From contig JAFRPL010000007.1 in assembly GCA_017429165.1 (NCBI GenBank), forward strand, positions 62,001-126,000: a DNA stretch of 64,000 bases. Reading direction: 5' to 3'. Shown in pieces: positions 32,920 through 41,953 of the stretch; positions within the stretch are counted from its first letter, which is position 1; the number at the start of each line of letters is the position of its first letter. The notes under the pieces are model-generated. The model was not told where the DNA came from. It ran no database searches and saw only the letters and a list, made by a program, of their open reading frames with translations. Position numbers and translations under genes: made by a program. The DNA is from Clostridia bacterium. GTDB lineage: Bacteria; Bacillota; Clostridia; Oscillospirales; CAG-382.

Positions 32920-34248
32920 TTGAGTTTGCAAAAGGACGAACTGCTTTTTGAAAAAGACAAAAAAATAGGATTCATCGGACTCGGACGTTCCAATATGCCC
33001 GTGGCGCAAATGCTGCGCTCTCAGGGGTTCAGGGTATCGCTGCGCGACAGAAAAGAAATGCCGCCCGTTGAAGGATTCGATTGCTTTTTCGGCGAGCATT
33101 ATCTTGAAAACATATATGAAGACGTGCTGTTCCTGGCGCCGGTATTAAGGCCCGACATACCAGAAGTGCTCGCTTCTCGCGAACGCGGGACTTACGTCAC
33201 CACCGAGATCAACGAATATCTCCGCCGCCGCAAAGGCAAAGTCATCGCAGTAACCGGCAGCGACGGCAAGACCACCACGACCACTCTGATCAACGAGATC
33301 CTCAAACGCGCCGGCGTAAAGACGATACTCGGCGGCAACATAGGCATAAACCTGCTCACCAGCATTTATGAAGAAGACGAAGACACCGTTACGGTATGCG
33401 AACTTTCGTCGTTCCAGCTTATGAAGGTGTGCCATTCGCCCGATGTGGCGGTGATAACCAATATTTCGCCCAACCACTTGGACTGGCACAGGGATATGAA
33501 CGAATATATCGACGCCAAGAAAAACATCTTCCGCTTTATGAAAAGCGGCAAAGTCGTGCTGTGCGGCGACGATTTGACTTCCGTGGGATTTGCGCACGAG
33601 ATCCCCGTACCCGTGGTGTTCACCTCCGGCACGCGCGCGCTCGCAGACGGCGTGTGTTTTGACGGCGAAAACATATGCGCGTTCGGCGAAAAAGTGCTCG
33701 AATGCAAAGACATACTCATCCCCGGCAGGCACAACAGATACAATTACTGCGCCGCCATAGCCGCGGTGTGGGGACTTGCTGACAATGCCGCGGTGAAGTA
33801 CGTGGCCGAAAACTTTCCCGGAGTAAAGCACCGTATCCAGCTCGTGCGCGAAAAAGACGGCGTGAAATACTACAATTCATCCATAGATTCATCCCCCACC
33901 CGCACCGCCGCCGCGCTCAATTCGTTTGCGCAGAAAGTAATAGTGATTTCCGGCGGATACGACAAGCATATCCCGCTCGAGCCGCTGGGTCCGCTTTTTG
34001 AGCAAAAGACCAAGGCCGCCGTCCTTATGGGCGTCACCGGCAAAAAGATATATGAAATTCTAAAAGACACCGGTTACACCGGCAGGATCGAGACCGCGTC
34101 TTCCATGGAAGAGGCGGTGAACAAGGCGCATTCGCTGGCGGAAAAAGGCGATACGGTCATACTTTCGCCCGCCGCCGCCAGTTTTGATATGTTCAAAGAC
34201 TTTGAAGAGAGAGGAGAAAAGTTCGTTGAATGCGTAAACGGACTTTGA
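32920..34248 (+). CDS. murD: UDP-N-acetylmuramoyl-L-alanine--D-glutamate ligase, TTG start
   Basis: Adds D-Glu to UDP-MurNAc-L-Ala in the cytosolic steps of peptidoglycan synthesis. 442 residues: N-domain GFIGLGRSNMPVAQML, ATP loop AVTGSDGKTTTTTLI, CELSSFQL, ITNISPNHLDWH, GRHNRYNYCAA, and the C-terminal SPAAASFDMFKDFEERG that marks MurD. TTG 32920 has TTTGGAG 6 nt upstream; an upstream TTG at 32908 overlaps that site. MurD is normally in a dcw cluster; here it heads an operon with three M42 peptidases and a PLP enzyme. Confidence 0.95.
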   Translation: MSLQKDELLFEKDKKIGFIGLGRSNMPVAQMLRSQGFRVSLRDRKEMPPVEGFDCFFGEHYLENIYEDVLFLAPVLRPDIPEVLASRERGTYVTTEINEYLRRRKGKVIAVTGSDGKTTTTTLINEILKRAGVKTILGGNIGINLLTSIYEEDEDTVTVCELSSFQLMKVCHSPDVAVITNISPNHLDWHRDMNEYIDAKKNIFRFMKSGKVVLCGDDLTSVGFAHEIPVPVVFTSGTRALADGVCFDGENICAFGEKVLECKDILIPGRHNRYNYCAAIAAVWGLADNAAVKYVAENFPGVKHRIQLVREKDGVKYYNSSIDSSPTRTAAALNSFAQKVIVISGGYDKHIPLEPLGPLFEQKTKAAVLMGVTGKKIYEILKDTGYTGRIETASSMEEAVNKAHSLAEKGDTVILSPAAASFDMFKDFEERGEKFVECVNGL

Positions 34249-34255
34249 AAACGGC

Positions 34256-35299
34256 ATGGAAAGATGTTTTGAACTTGCGCGGGCGCTGACCGCGCTCCCT
34301 TCGGTATCGGGCTGCGAAGAGCAGGCCTTTGAAGGACTCGAAAAGATCTGCGACGGGATCTTCGACGAATCCTACACCAATCCGGCGGAGTCTTTCGTCG
34401 GCGTGGTCCGCTGCGGCAGACCGAACGCAAAAGCGCTGCTGCTCGACGCGCATCTCGACGAGATCGGCTTTATCGTTTCGCAGGTCTTCGACGACGGGTT
34501 CCTCGCGGTCGTACGCGCCGGCGGAGTGGATCCGCGCGTGCTTTCGGCTTCGGAGGTCATGATCTACGGCAAAAAGCCGTTGAAAGGCGTGTTCATTTCC
34601 AAACCGCCTCACCTGCAGGAACCGGGCGAATCGGCAAAGAAAATAGAGCTTTCGGATCTGTATATAGACACCGGGCTCACCGGAAAAGAGCTCAAGGAGC
34701 TCGTCAAGATAGGCGATTTCTGCGAATCCGTATCGCCGGCGGTAAAACTGGCGAACGGTTTTATAATGGCAAAATCGCTCGACGACAAGATATGCATAGC
34801 GCAGATACTGCGCGCGCTGGAACTTATCGACCGCAAGAAACTCGGCGTGGACGTGTACTGCCTGTTTTCTGCCGGCGAAGAAATAGGCGGCAAGGGCGCT
34901 GTCACCGGCGCGTACGGCATCGACGCCGATTACGCCGTGGCGCTCGACGTGTGCAACGTGTATATGCCCGAGGGCAGAAAACATCTCGAAAACATCCGCC
35001 CCGGCAGCGGCTGCGTCATATCGTATTCCTCCACCACCAACCGCGCGCTGACCACCCGCCTCGTCAACACCGCGAGGAAGCACGCGATCCCGTTCCAGCT
35101 GCGCGGCGAACCGGGGCGCACCGGCACCAACGCCCATTACATACAGATCTCCCGCGCGGGGATCCCCTGCACCAATCTTTCGATGCCGCTGCGCTATATG
35201 CACACGCCGGTGGAACTTATAGACCTTAAGGACGTGATGACGGGCGCCAAGATAATCGCCCGCTTTGCCGAAGATCTGGGAGGTGAAAACGATGGTTGA
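34256..35299 (+). CDS. M42-family glutamyl-type aminopeptidase, copy 1
   Basis: 347 residues, dinuclear-metal aminopeptidase of family M42. Metal and catalytic residues are visible: LDAHLDEIGF (His, Asp), AKSLDDKI (bridging Asp), AGEEIGGKG (catalytic Glu, metal Glu), ALDVCNVY (Asp) and MPLRYMHTP (His). M42 enzymes form large tetrahedral particles that trim peptides. The start follows murD by 7 nt with only a weak ribosome site. Three non-identical copies lie in tandem, perhaps with different residue preference as in archaeal TET peptidases; that is an inference. Confidence 0.93.
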   Translation: MERCFELARALTALPSVSGCEEQAFEGLEKICDGIFDESYTNPAESFVGVVRCGRPNAKALLLDAHLDEIGFIVSQVFDDGFLAVVRAGGVDPRVLSASEVMIYGKKPLKGVFISKPPHLQEPGESAKKIELSDLYIDTGLTGKELKELVKIGDFCESVSPAVKLANGFIMAKSLDDKICIAQILRALELIDRKKLGVDVYCLFSAGEEIGGKGAVTGAYGIDADYAVALDVCNVYMPEGRKHLENIRPGSGCVISYSSTTNRALTTRLVNTARKHAIPFQLRGEPGRTGTNAHYIQISRAGIPCTNLSMPLRYMHTPVELIDLKDVMTGAKIIARFAEDLGGENDG

Positions 35300-36311
35300 A
35301 CTGCTTGAAAGACTCTGCAGCGCATTCGGTCCTTCGTCGTGCGAAGACGAAGTGCGCGGCATTATTATCGAAGCGATAAAACCGTACGCTACATCTTTGC
35401 GTACCGACAAATGCGGCAACCTCGTGGCATTCAAACAGGGCAAAAAGCGCCGCGAACACAAGATGCTGCTTTCGGCGCATATGGACGAGGTGGGCTTTAT
35501 GGTCACCGCCGTGAGCAACGAGGGGTTCGTGCTGTTCGACACCATAGGCGGTATAGACCGCCGCGTGGCTTCCGGCCGGCGGATAGTGCTTGGCGACAGC
35601 CGTATGCCGGCGGTAGTGGCGGCGAAAGCGATCCATCTGCAGACCGCCGAGGAACGCGGCGTCGTTCCGCCAATAGACAAGATGTTCATAGATATCGGCT
35701 GCCGCACCCGCAAGGACACGCTGCTGCGCGTTTCGCCCGGCGACGTGGCGGTGTTCGAGCCCAACTTTGAACGTTTCGGCGACCGCAAAATAAAATCCAA
35801 AGCCATAGACGACCGTTTCGGCTGCTGGGCCTTGTGCGAACTAATAAAGCGCGAACCCGAATACGACACGTATTTCGCGTTCGTCACCGCCGAGGAGGAA
35901 GGCTGCCGCGGCGCCATGAATATCGCTTATTCCGAACGCGCCGAACAGGTCGTGGTCGTGGAAGGCACCACCGCGGGCGATATCCACGGAGCGCCCGAAT
36001 CACGGCTGGCGTGCATACTCGGCCAGGGCGCGGTGATATCCTTTATGGATAACGGTACGGTGTACGATCCCGACGTAGTCCGCGGCATCGTCCGGCTCGC
36101 CGAAGAAAAAGGCGTGAAATACCAGCTCAAAAACCTCGTCGCCGGCGGCAACGACGCACAGGCGTATCAGCGCAGCGCGCTCCCCGCAAAAGTGGCGGCT
36201 GTATCCGCGCCGGTACGCTACATACATTCCGCGTGCTCGGTAGCCGACGAACGCGATTTTGAAGAGATAATAAAACTGCTTGGCGTCATTATTGACCAGA
36301 GCGACATTTAA
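35292..36311 (+). CDS. M42-family aminopeptidase, copy 2
   Basis: 339 residues. LSAHMDEVGFMV, SKAIDDRFGCW, VTAEEEGCRGA, VVVEGTTAGDI and VRYIHSACSV carry the metal and catalytic residues; the fifth ligand is Glu (VEG) where copy 1 has Asp, a common variant in the family. ATG 35292 lies 8 nt inside copy 1 with GGGAGG 8-9 nt upstream, so the pair is coupled. It has the shortest N-terminus of the three. Confidence 0.93.
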   Translation: MVELLERLCSAFGPSSCEDEVRGIIIEAIKPYATSLRTDKCGNLVAFKQGKKRREHKMLLSAHMDEVGFMVTAVSNEGFVLFDTIGGIDRRVASGRRIVLGDSRMPAVVAAKAIHLQTAEERGVVPPIDKMFIDIGCRTRKDTLLRVSPGDVAVFEPNFERFGDRKIKSKAIDDRFGCWALCELIKREPEYDTYFAFVTAEEEGCRGAMNIAYSERAEQVVVVEGTTAGDIHGAPESRLACILGQGAVISFMDNGTVYDPDVVRGIVRLAEEKGVKYQLKNLVAGGNDAQAYQRSALPAKVAAVSAPVRYIHSACSVADERDFEEIIKLLGVIIDQSDI

Positions 36312-36325
36312 GGGGGACTGACACA

Positions 36326-37315
36326 ATGTATAACACCGTTAAAAAATACATATCATGCTTTTCGGTCACCGGCAGCGAGAAATATCTCGCCGACGTTATA
36401 GCCGAAGACATGGCGCCTTACGCCGATTCCATAACCACCGATCCAATGGGCAACCTGATCTGCTTTAAAAAAGGCAAAGACTCGAGCAAGCGCATGATGT
36501 TCGCCGCGCACATGGACGAGATCGGCTTTGTGGTCACTTATATAGAAAAGAACGGCTATATCCGCGTTTCCAACGTAGGCGGCATCAACGCGGTCGCCTC
36601 TTCGTCGCACGAAGTGGAGTTCATCAACGGCACCAAAGGCGTGCTGATATTCGAAAGCGGCACGAGCGAATACAACGTCAAAAAGCTCTATGTGGACATA
36701 GGCGCAAAAGACAGAAAAGACGCCGAAAAGAAAGTGCATGTGGGCGATTATCTGGCGCTCACTCAGAATATCGTCCGCCTCGGCAACCGCCGCATAGCCG
36801 GCAAAGCGATGGACGACCGCCTGGGCTGCGCCGTGATCGCCGAAGCCGCCAAGCTCATAAAGACTCCGGCTTACGACACCTATTTCGTCTTCACCACTCA
36901 GGAGGAAGTCGGGCTGCGCGGTTCCAAAGCCGCTGCGAACGCCATTCTTCCCCTTTACGGCATCGCCTGCGACGTCACCCCGACCTACGATACCATCGGT
37001 TCGCAGGGCGGCGAAGTCGCGCTGGGCGGCGGCGCGGCGATAAAGGTAAAGGATTCGTCGGTCATCTGTTCCAAAAAAGTGGTCGACCGCCTTGCCGAGC
37101 TCGCCGAAAAGAACAAGATCAAATATCAGTACGAAGTCCTGCTTGCAGGCGGGACCGACACCGCTTCGATGCAGGTGGCTGGCGCGGGGTGCTATGCCGG
37201 ATGCATTTCGGTCCCGTGCAGATACGTGCATCAGCCGGTGGAAACGATAGACCTTAAAGACTGCGAAGCGAGCGTAAAGCTCTTTGCCGCCATAGCCGAA
37301 GAAGGATTTGAATAA
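36326..37315 (+). CDS. M42-family aminopeptidase, copy 3
   Basis: 329 residues. AAHMDEIGFVV, GKAMDDRLGCAV, TTQEEVGLRGS, CDVTPTYD and VPCRYVHQPVETID show the complete active site. AGGGGG lies 9 nt upstream of the ATG. Its last base is shared with the start of the PLP gene (TAATG), so all four genes after murD form one tightly packed unit. Confidence 0.93.
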   Translation: MYNTVKKYISCFSVTGSEKYLADVIAEDMAPYADSITTDPMGNLICFKKGKDSSKRMMFAAHMDEIGFVVTYIEKNGYIRVSNVGGINAVASSSHEVEFINGTKGVLIFESGTSEYNVKKLYVDIGAKDRKDAEKKVHVGDYLALTQNIVRLGNRRIAGKAMDDRLGCAVIAEAAKLIKTPAYDTYFVFTTQEEVGLRGSKAAANAILPLYGIACDVTPTYDTIGSQGGEVALGGGAAIKVKDSSVICSKKVVDRLAELAEKNKIKYQYEVLLAGGTDTASMQVAGAGCYAGCISVPCRYVHQPVETIDLKDCEASVKLFAAIAEEGFE

Positions 37316-38544
37316 TGACTGAGCAACAACTGCTTTTGCTGGCTGAAGAATGCGAAAAAGAGCTTTCGGGCGTGTTCGCCGAACTCGACCGCATTTCGTA
37401 CGCCAACACATGTAAAGTGATGCGCGCGTTTGCCGAAGAAGGGCTTTCGGAACGTCATTTCAACCCCACGACCGGCTACGGCCACAATGACGACGGCCGC
37501 GATCTGGCGGATAGACTCTTTGCCCGCGCGCTCGGCTGCGAAGCCGGTTTTGTGCGGCACAGCATAGTTTCGGGTACGCACGCCATAGGCATATGTCTGT
37601 TCGGACTCCTGCGCCCGGGCGACACTCTTTACGCCGTGAGCGGCAAACCCTACGACACGCTCGAAAGCGTTATAGGATTCAATAACGAGCCCGGTTCGCT
37701 CGCCGATCTGGGCGTGAAATACCGCGAAACGCCGCTTGTGGACGGCAAATATCTCGATATTCCGCAGATACTCCGGACCGTGCGCGAAGATGAAAGCATT
37801 AAAGTGCTCCACATCCAGCGTTCCAAGGGGTACGCTTCGCGCCGGACGCTGACCGCCGATGAGATCACGACGCTTTACGATGCCGTCAAGCAGGTGCGCG
37901 ACGTTTACGTCTTTGTGGATAACTGCTACGGAGAATTCACCAATGTGTCCGAACCGAAAGCGGATCTTTTAGCCGGCTCGCTCATCAAGAACATAGGCGG
38001 AGGCATGGCGGAATCCGGCGGGTATTGCTGCGGCGCGCGCGAATGCGTCGAGCTCGCGGCGACCCGACTGACCGTGCCCGGCCTGGGGTGCGAACAGGGC
38101 GCCTCGTTAGGGCAGAACAAAAGCATAATAAAAGGGCTGTTCTACGCGCCGCACACCGTGGCGAACGCAAAAAAGACCGTGCATTTCGCGGCCCTGCTGT
38201 TCAAAAAGCTGGGTTTTGACGTTTTGCCGGATCCGTTTGAAATGCGCGAAGACATAGTGCAGATAATATCCATGCGCACTCCCGAAAACCTTATCGCTTT
38301 CTGCCGCGGGATACAGTCCGGTTCGCCCGTAGATTCGTTCGCGGCCCCCGTTCCGGGAGATATGCCCGGCTACGCAGATCAGGTCATAATGGCGGCGGGC
38401 GCGTTCGTGCAGGGTTCTTCCATAGAACTTTCCGCCGACGGTCCCATGCGTCCGCCCTACGACGTTTATCTTCAGGGCGGCCTGACTTATGAAAGCGGGA
38501 AATACGGCATACTCACCGCCGCAAAACAAATACTCGGGATATGA
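37315..38544 (+). CDS. methionine gamma-lyase family (aluminium-resistance type) PLP protein
   Basis: 409 residues of the PLP-dependent Cys/Met metabolism fold in the branch once called aluminium resistance protein. Visible: YGHNDDGRDLADRLFA, RHSIVSGTHAIG, FVDNCYGEF (Asp), SLIKNIGGGMAESGGY with the PLP Lys, and VPGLGCEQGA. The branch has no settled reaction; lyase activity on a sulfur amino acid is the usual guess. It overlaps the last base of the third M42 gene and ends the operon before the terminator at 38559-38600. Confidence 0.92.
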   Translation: MTEQQLLLLAEECEKELSGVFAELDRISYANTCKVMRAFAEEGLSERHFNPTTGYGHNDDGRDLADRLFARALGCEAGFVRHSIVSGTHAIGICLFGLLRPGDTLYAVSGKPYDTLESVIGFNNEPGSLADLGVKYRETPLVDGKYLDIPQILRTVREDESIKVLHIQRSKGYASRRTLTADEITTLYDAVKQVRDVYVFVDNCYGEFTNVSEPKADLLAGSLIKNIGGGMAESGGYCCGARECVELAATRLTVPGLGCEQGASLGQNKSIIKGLFYAPHTVANAKKTVHFAALLFKKLGFDVLPDPFEMREDIVQIISMRTPENLIAFCRGIQSGSPVDSFAAPVPGDMPGYADQVIMAAGAFVQGSSIELSADGPMRPPYDVYLQGGLTYESGKYGILTAAKQILGI

Positions 38545-38558
38545 CAGATAAAATAATA

Positions 38559-38600
38559 AACGCGGCTTTCGGTTCGACCGAAAGCCGCGTTGTTTTGTTT
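38559..38600. terminator. strong bidirectional terminator
   Basis: 15-bp stem (38559-38573 with 38577-38591), loop TCG, then TGTTTTGTTT on the plus strand and T-rich on the minus strand. Serves the PLP gene and the convergent lipoprotein gene. Confidence 0.94.
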
Positions 38601-38623
38601 TATGCTTTAATGCTTATGTACGA

Positions 38624-40150
38624 TCATTCGTCGTCAACGACGATAACGGGAGTCACGCTGCCCCAGGTAACGTCTTTGGTTTCGGCAGTCATATTTTTAA
38701 TGGCGGCGATATCATTGAGGTCGTCGCTGTCTTCGACGTCGAAGCCTTCGGAGAAATCGATACCCCAGATCTCTTCGCCGTCCTGCTCTACGCTGATATA
38801 GCCGACGTAGATGGTGCCGGAAGCAAGATAGAAGCCGATACCGAGAGTAACGACAGCGGGATCTACTTTCCTGCCGCCGTAGCTGCCGTAAGTACCGTCA
38901 TGCGGGTTAAGGTTAGGGTAGTAGCTGGGGCCGCCGCTGGGATCGGAAGTGTCGATCTCTACCCATTTGCCTTTTTCAACGGTGGAATCCTTTGCGTAAT
39001 CAACGAAGGTAATGAGATATGTGAAGTCATCGATCTCATCCTGTTCGTAAGAATACATGTTAAGGAACACGCAGCCGTTGTTGGGCTGGCAGTCTTCGCT
39101 GAATTTAACGAGCGCTTTGATGGTGATGGGCGCGTCTTTGATGAGCGAGCCGGGAACTTTAAAATGGATCGAGGGGTCGACGGCATCGTCGCCTACGCCG
39201 GTAAGCCAGAGATATCCTTCGGGCTCTTCGTCCGCGGGTTCGCTGGGTTCTTCGCTGGGTTCGTCATCGGAAACTTCGATGACGGCGTTGGGAGCTTCGA
39301 CGCCCCAAACGGTGCCTTCATCTTCGGGACCGCAGGCGAGCCAGGCCTGGTTGGACGGAAGCAGAGGAGAACCTTCTTCGAGTTCGGGACCGTCCGCAAA
39401 ATCTATGGACCAGATCTCTTCGCCGTCCTGAGTGGCGGAAAGGCGGGCAACTTTAACAGTGCCGGTGCCCATGTAGAAACCGACGCCGAGAGCTACGAAT
39501 TCGGGAGTGGCTTTGCCGCCGACGGATTCAACTTTTGTGCTGCCGTAGGTGTGGTTGTAGGGGTTGCAGGTGTAGGAAACTTCTTTCCATACGCCCTTGG
39601 GAGTGTTGGAAGACGTTGCAAAGTCGTTCCAGCAAATGAGGTAATCAAAGTTTCTGTAGTTTTCTTCGCTGAAATAGGAATAGCAGTTTACGTAACCGAA
39701 ACCGCTGCCCTGGATATCCTCGTCGAAATAAACGAGTGCGGTGAAAGTAACGTCGCCGTCATCAAGGATCTCACCGGGGACCTTGAAAGTGAGGTCTGCC
39801 TGGTTGCCTTCGGGAATTTCGTCGAGATGGAACCAGAAATAGCTGTCCGGTTCGTCTTCGGGTTCACTGGATTCTTCAGCGGGAGCTTCGCTGGATTCGT
39901 CGGCGGGAGCTTCGCTGGATTCGTCGGCGGGAGCTTCGCTGGATTCGTCGGCGGGAGCTTCGCTGGATTCGTCTGCGGGAGCTTCGCTGGATTCTTCAAC
40001 GGGAGCTTCGCTGGATTCGTCGGCGGGAGCCTGACTCTCAGCGGGTTTCGATTCTTCGGCGGAAGTCGTACCGTTGCTGCTGCAGGATGCGAGAGCGAGC
40101 GTAAATACGAGCATAGCGCAAAGAAGAATTGCAACTATACGTTTTTTCAT
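38624..40150 (-). CDS. lipoprotein with Ser/Glu/Ala/Pro repeat and two related modules
   Basis: 508 residues, unrecognised. Signal MKKRIVAILLCAMLVFTLAL plus lipobox (ASC). A linker at about 25-95 is built of (A/V)(D/E)ESSEAP octads. Two modules of about 170 residues follow, sharing the order FKVPG, ALV(Y/K)F, NxYSY, (D/E)YLI, KGxWxE, HxxTYGS, LGxGFYxxxGT, QDGEEIWxIDF; they are an ancient internal duplication, separated by a second acidic linker (PSEEPSEPADEEPEG). The modules look like beta-sandwich binding domains. ATG 40150 has GGAGGG 7 nt upstream. Monocistronic, own promoter and terminator. Probably surface-exposed. Confidence 0.78.
   Translation of the reverse strand: MKKRIVAILLCAMLVFTLALASCSSNGTTSAEESKPAESQAPADESSEAPVEESSEAPADESSEAPADESSEAPADESSEAPADESSEAPAEESSEPEDEPDSYFWFHLDEIPEGNQADLTFKVPGEILDDGDVTFTALVYFDEDIQGSGFGYVNCYSYFSEENYRNFDYLICWNDFATSSNTPKGVWKEVSYTCNPYNHTYGSTKVESVGGKATPEFVALGVGFYMGTGTVKVARLSATQDGEEIWSIDFADGPELEEGSPLLPSNQAWLACGPEDEGTVWGVEAPNAVIEVSDDEPSEEPSEPADEEPEGYLWLTGVGDDAVDPSIHFKVPGSLIKDAPITIKALVKFSEDCQPNNGCVFLNMYSYEQDEIDDFTYLITFVDYAKDSTVEKGKWVEIDTSDPSGGPSYYPNLNPHDGTYGSYGGRKVDPAVVTLGIGFYLASGTIYVGYISVEQDGEEIWGIDFSEGFDVEDSDDLNDIAAIKNMTAETKDVTWGSVTPVIVVDDE
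39867..40034. repeat. seven 24-bp tandem repeats
   Basis: Units of 24 bp beginning CTGGATTC run without gaps; the second, third and fourth are identical, the others differ by 1-3 bases. They encode the octad (A/V)(D/E)ESSEAP of the lipoprotein. Because 24 is a multiple of 3, gain or loss of units changes linker length without frameshift. Confidence 0.95.
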
Positions 40151-40180
40151 TTCATTTCCCTCCAATTTATTGGTGTCATT

Positions 40181-40209
40181 ATTATAACTTTACGAAGCGG
40201 AATTGTCAA
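40181..40209 (-). promoter_or_regulatory. promoter of the two-module lipoprotein gene (full consensus)
   Basis: Minus strand TTGACA (40209-40204), 17 bp, TATAAT (40186-40181). Confidence 0.92.
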
Positions 40210-40251
40210 GAGGTTATACGCAAAAAAACGAAGTAAACACCTTACAAAACA

Positions 40252-40280
40252 GTAAAAAGGCGGCAAGATCGTCTGCCGCC
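40252..40280 (-). terminator. terminator after the small ORF downstream of rplQ
   Basis: 7-bp stem (GGCGGCA with TGCCGCC, 40259-40280), 8-nt loop, then TTTTTACTG on the minus strand. Confidence 0.85.
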
Positions 40281-40293
40281 CCGTATTCTTACG

Positions 40294-40503
40294 CTATTTG
40301 TCGAGCGAAACGGTTATGTCTTTCATATCCATAAAGTGGTTGGATAGTTTCAGTTCCCTGCCGTTTTCGCACACGAAATAGTTAGTGTAACCTATGGTTT
40401 CTTTGTATACCGCTTTTTCGGTATCGCCGCTGCTGAAGCGGATCAGCACCTTTTCGCCGCCGTGAAGTATGAGTTTTCCCACGAGATTATCCGTAAATAT
40501 CAC
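40294..40503 (-). CDS. possible small protein downstream of rplQ
   Basis: A 69-residue frame from GTG 40503, rich in beta-type sequence (LVGKLILHGGEKVLIRF, VYKETIGYTNYFVCENG). It lies between the terminator of the ribosomal operon and its own terminator, so the region looks like a separate short gene, but no ribosome site precedes any start codon. Not recognised. It could be a fragment whose 5' end was lost. Confidence 0.4.
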   Translation of the reverse strand: MIFTDNLVGKLILHGGEKVLIRFSSGDTEKAVYKETIGYTNYFVCENGRELKLSNHFMDMKDITVSLDK

Positions 40504-40515
40504 CCCGTTTTTTGT

Positions 40516-40549
40516 CAAAAACGGCAAGACGCGCGTCCTGCCGTTTTTG
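40516..40549 (-). terminator. terminator of the S10-spc-alpha superoperon
   Basis: Long stem of about 14-15 bp (AAAAACGGCA and TGCCGTTTTT plus inner GAC/GTC pairs) followed by TTTTTGACA on the minus strand, 15 nt after the rplQ stop. Confidence 0.9.
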
Positions 40550-40564
40550 AAAAAGAATAATGAA

Positions 40565-40948
40565 TTACTTGGATTTCTTTTCGGTCTTCTTATAAAGCTT
40601 ATCTGCGTCGACAAGCGTGATGAGCGCCATTTCGGCGCCGTCGCCGCGGCGGGGACCGACTTTATAAACAGCGGTATAACCGCCGTTTCTTTCTGCATAG
40701 AAAGGAGCGATCTGATTGAAAAGCTTATAAACTACGTCTTCCTTCTGAAGGAACGCGAGAACGCGTCTCTTGGAAGCAAGGGTGTTGTCTTTGCCTATGG
40801 TGATTATCTTTTCGGCGAGAGCGCTGACTTCTTTGGCGCGGGTAACGGTAGTTTCAAGCTTGCCGTTTTCCAGAAGGAACGTGACCATGCCTTTGAGCAT
40901 AGACATCCTGTGCGCGGTAACTCTGCCTAATTTTCTTGTTCCGGGCAT
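40565..40948 (-). CDS. rplQ: 50S ribosomal protein L17
   Basis: 127 residues: [54 protein letters not shown]. Last gene of the superoperon, 30 nt after rpoA. Normal length; a short Lys-rich tail (TEKKSK). Confidence 0.98.
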   Translation of the reverse strand: MPGTRKLGRVTAHRMSMLKGMVTFLLENGKLETTVTRAKEVSALAEKIITIGKDNTLASKRRVLAFLQKEDVVYKLFNQIAPFYAERNGGYTAVYKVGPRRGDGAEMALITLVDADKLYKKTEKKSK

Positions 40949-40978
40949 TTCGGTTTGCCTCCTTTAAAAATATTTGCG

Positions 40979-41929
40979 TTATTCGTCTGATTTCTTCAGA
41001 GAAAGTCCCAGCGAGCTCAGCTTCTGGATCACTTCTTCCAAAGATTTCTTGCCGAGGTTGCGGACTTTGATCATGTCTTCCTCGGTACGGTTGATAAGGT
41101 CTTCTACTGTGTCTATACCTGCGCGTTTAAGGCAGTTGAAGGAGCGCACCGACATATCGAGTTCTTCGATAGTCATATCGAGCACTTTTTCTTTTACTGC
41201 TTCTTTGCTTTCGACCATGACTTCGGCGTTCTTCGCCTCGTCGGAAAGATCGATAAACAGATACAGATGCTCGCTGAGTATTTTAGCGGCGAGCGAAACG
41301 GCCTCTTTGGCGTTGATAACGCCGTTGGTTGTAAGGTCGAGCGTGAGCTTATCGTAATCGGTAATGTTGCCGACACGGGTGTTCTGCACGTTGAAATTGC
41401 AGTTTTTTACCGGTGTGTATATGGAATCGGTGTATATGGTGCCGATAACGGGAGCGCCGTTCTGTTTGTTCCTGTCGGAAGAAACGTAGCCTCTGCCGTG
41501 ATCGAAGGTGATCTCCATATAGAACGTTGCGCCTTCTTCGAGCGTAGCTATGTGAAGTTCGGGGTTGAGTATTTCTATATCGCTGTCGCAAACAATGTTG
41601 CCGGCGGTTATTTCGGTGCAGCCGACTTCCTTGATATAAACGGTCTTGGGCGTATTGCAGTAAAGCTTGGCGACCACACGTTTGATATTGAGGACTATTT
41701 CGGTAACATCTTCCTTAACGCCTTTTACAGTGGACATTTCGTGAAGTACGCCGTCGATCTTTATGCTCGTTGCGGCCACGCCGGGAAGCGAACTGAGAAG
41801 GACTCTTCTGAGTGAGTTCCCAAGCGTAATGCCATAACCACGTTCAAGAGGTTCGATAACAAAAGTGCCGTGTTTTCCATCTTCGCTTACTTCTGCGGTA
41901 GTAATGCTCGGTCTTTCGATTTCGATCAT
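40979..41929 (-). CDS. rpoA: RNA polymerase alpha subunit
   Basis: 316 residues. N-domain for dimerisation and beta contact ([21 protein letters not shown]), and C-domain with the helix-hairpin-helix for UP-element DNA and activators ([36 protein letters not shown]). AGGAGG upstream of the ATG. Lies between rpsD and rplQ. Confidence 0.99.
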   Translation of the reverse strand: MIEIERPSITTAEVSEDGKHGTFVIEPLERGYGITLGNSLRRVLLSSLPGVAATSIKIDGVLHEMSTVKGVKEDVTEIVLNIKRVVAKLYCNTPKTVYIKEVGCTEITAGNIVCDSDIEILNPELHIATLEEGATFYMEITFDHGRGYVSSDRNKQNGAPVIGTIYTDSIYTPVKNCNFNVQNTRVGNITDYDKLTLDLTTNGVINAKEAVSLAAKILSEHLYLFIDLSDEAKNAEVMVESKEAVKEKVLDMTIEELDMSVRSFNCLKRAGIDTVEDLINRTEEDMIKVRNLGKKSLEEVIQKLSSLGLSLKKSDE

Positions 41930-41953
41930 AATGAAATCCTCCTATGGTCGTTT

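Noticed and set aside
34193-35917. 574-codon minus-strand frame opposite the M42 genes
   Set aside because: Antisense shadow; the M42 metal ligands on the plus strand are decisive.
39867-40034. Regular repeats that could suggest a CRISPR array
   Set aside because: The 24-bp units are directly adjacent without spacers and lie inside an open frame.
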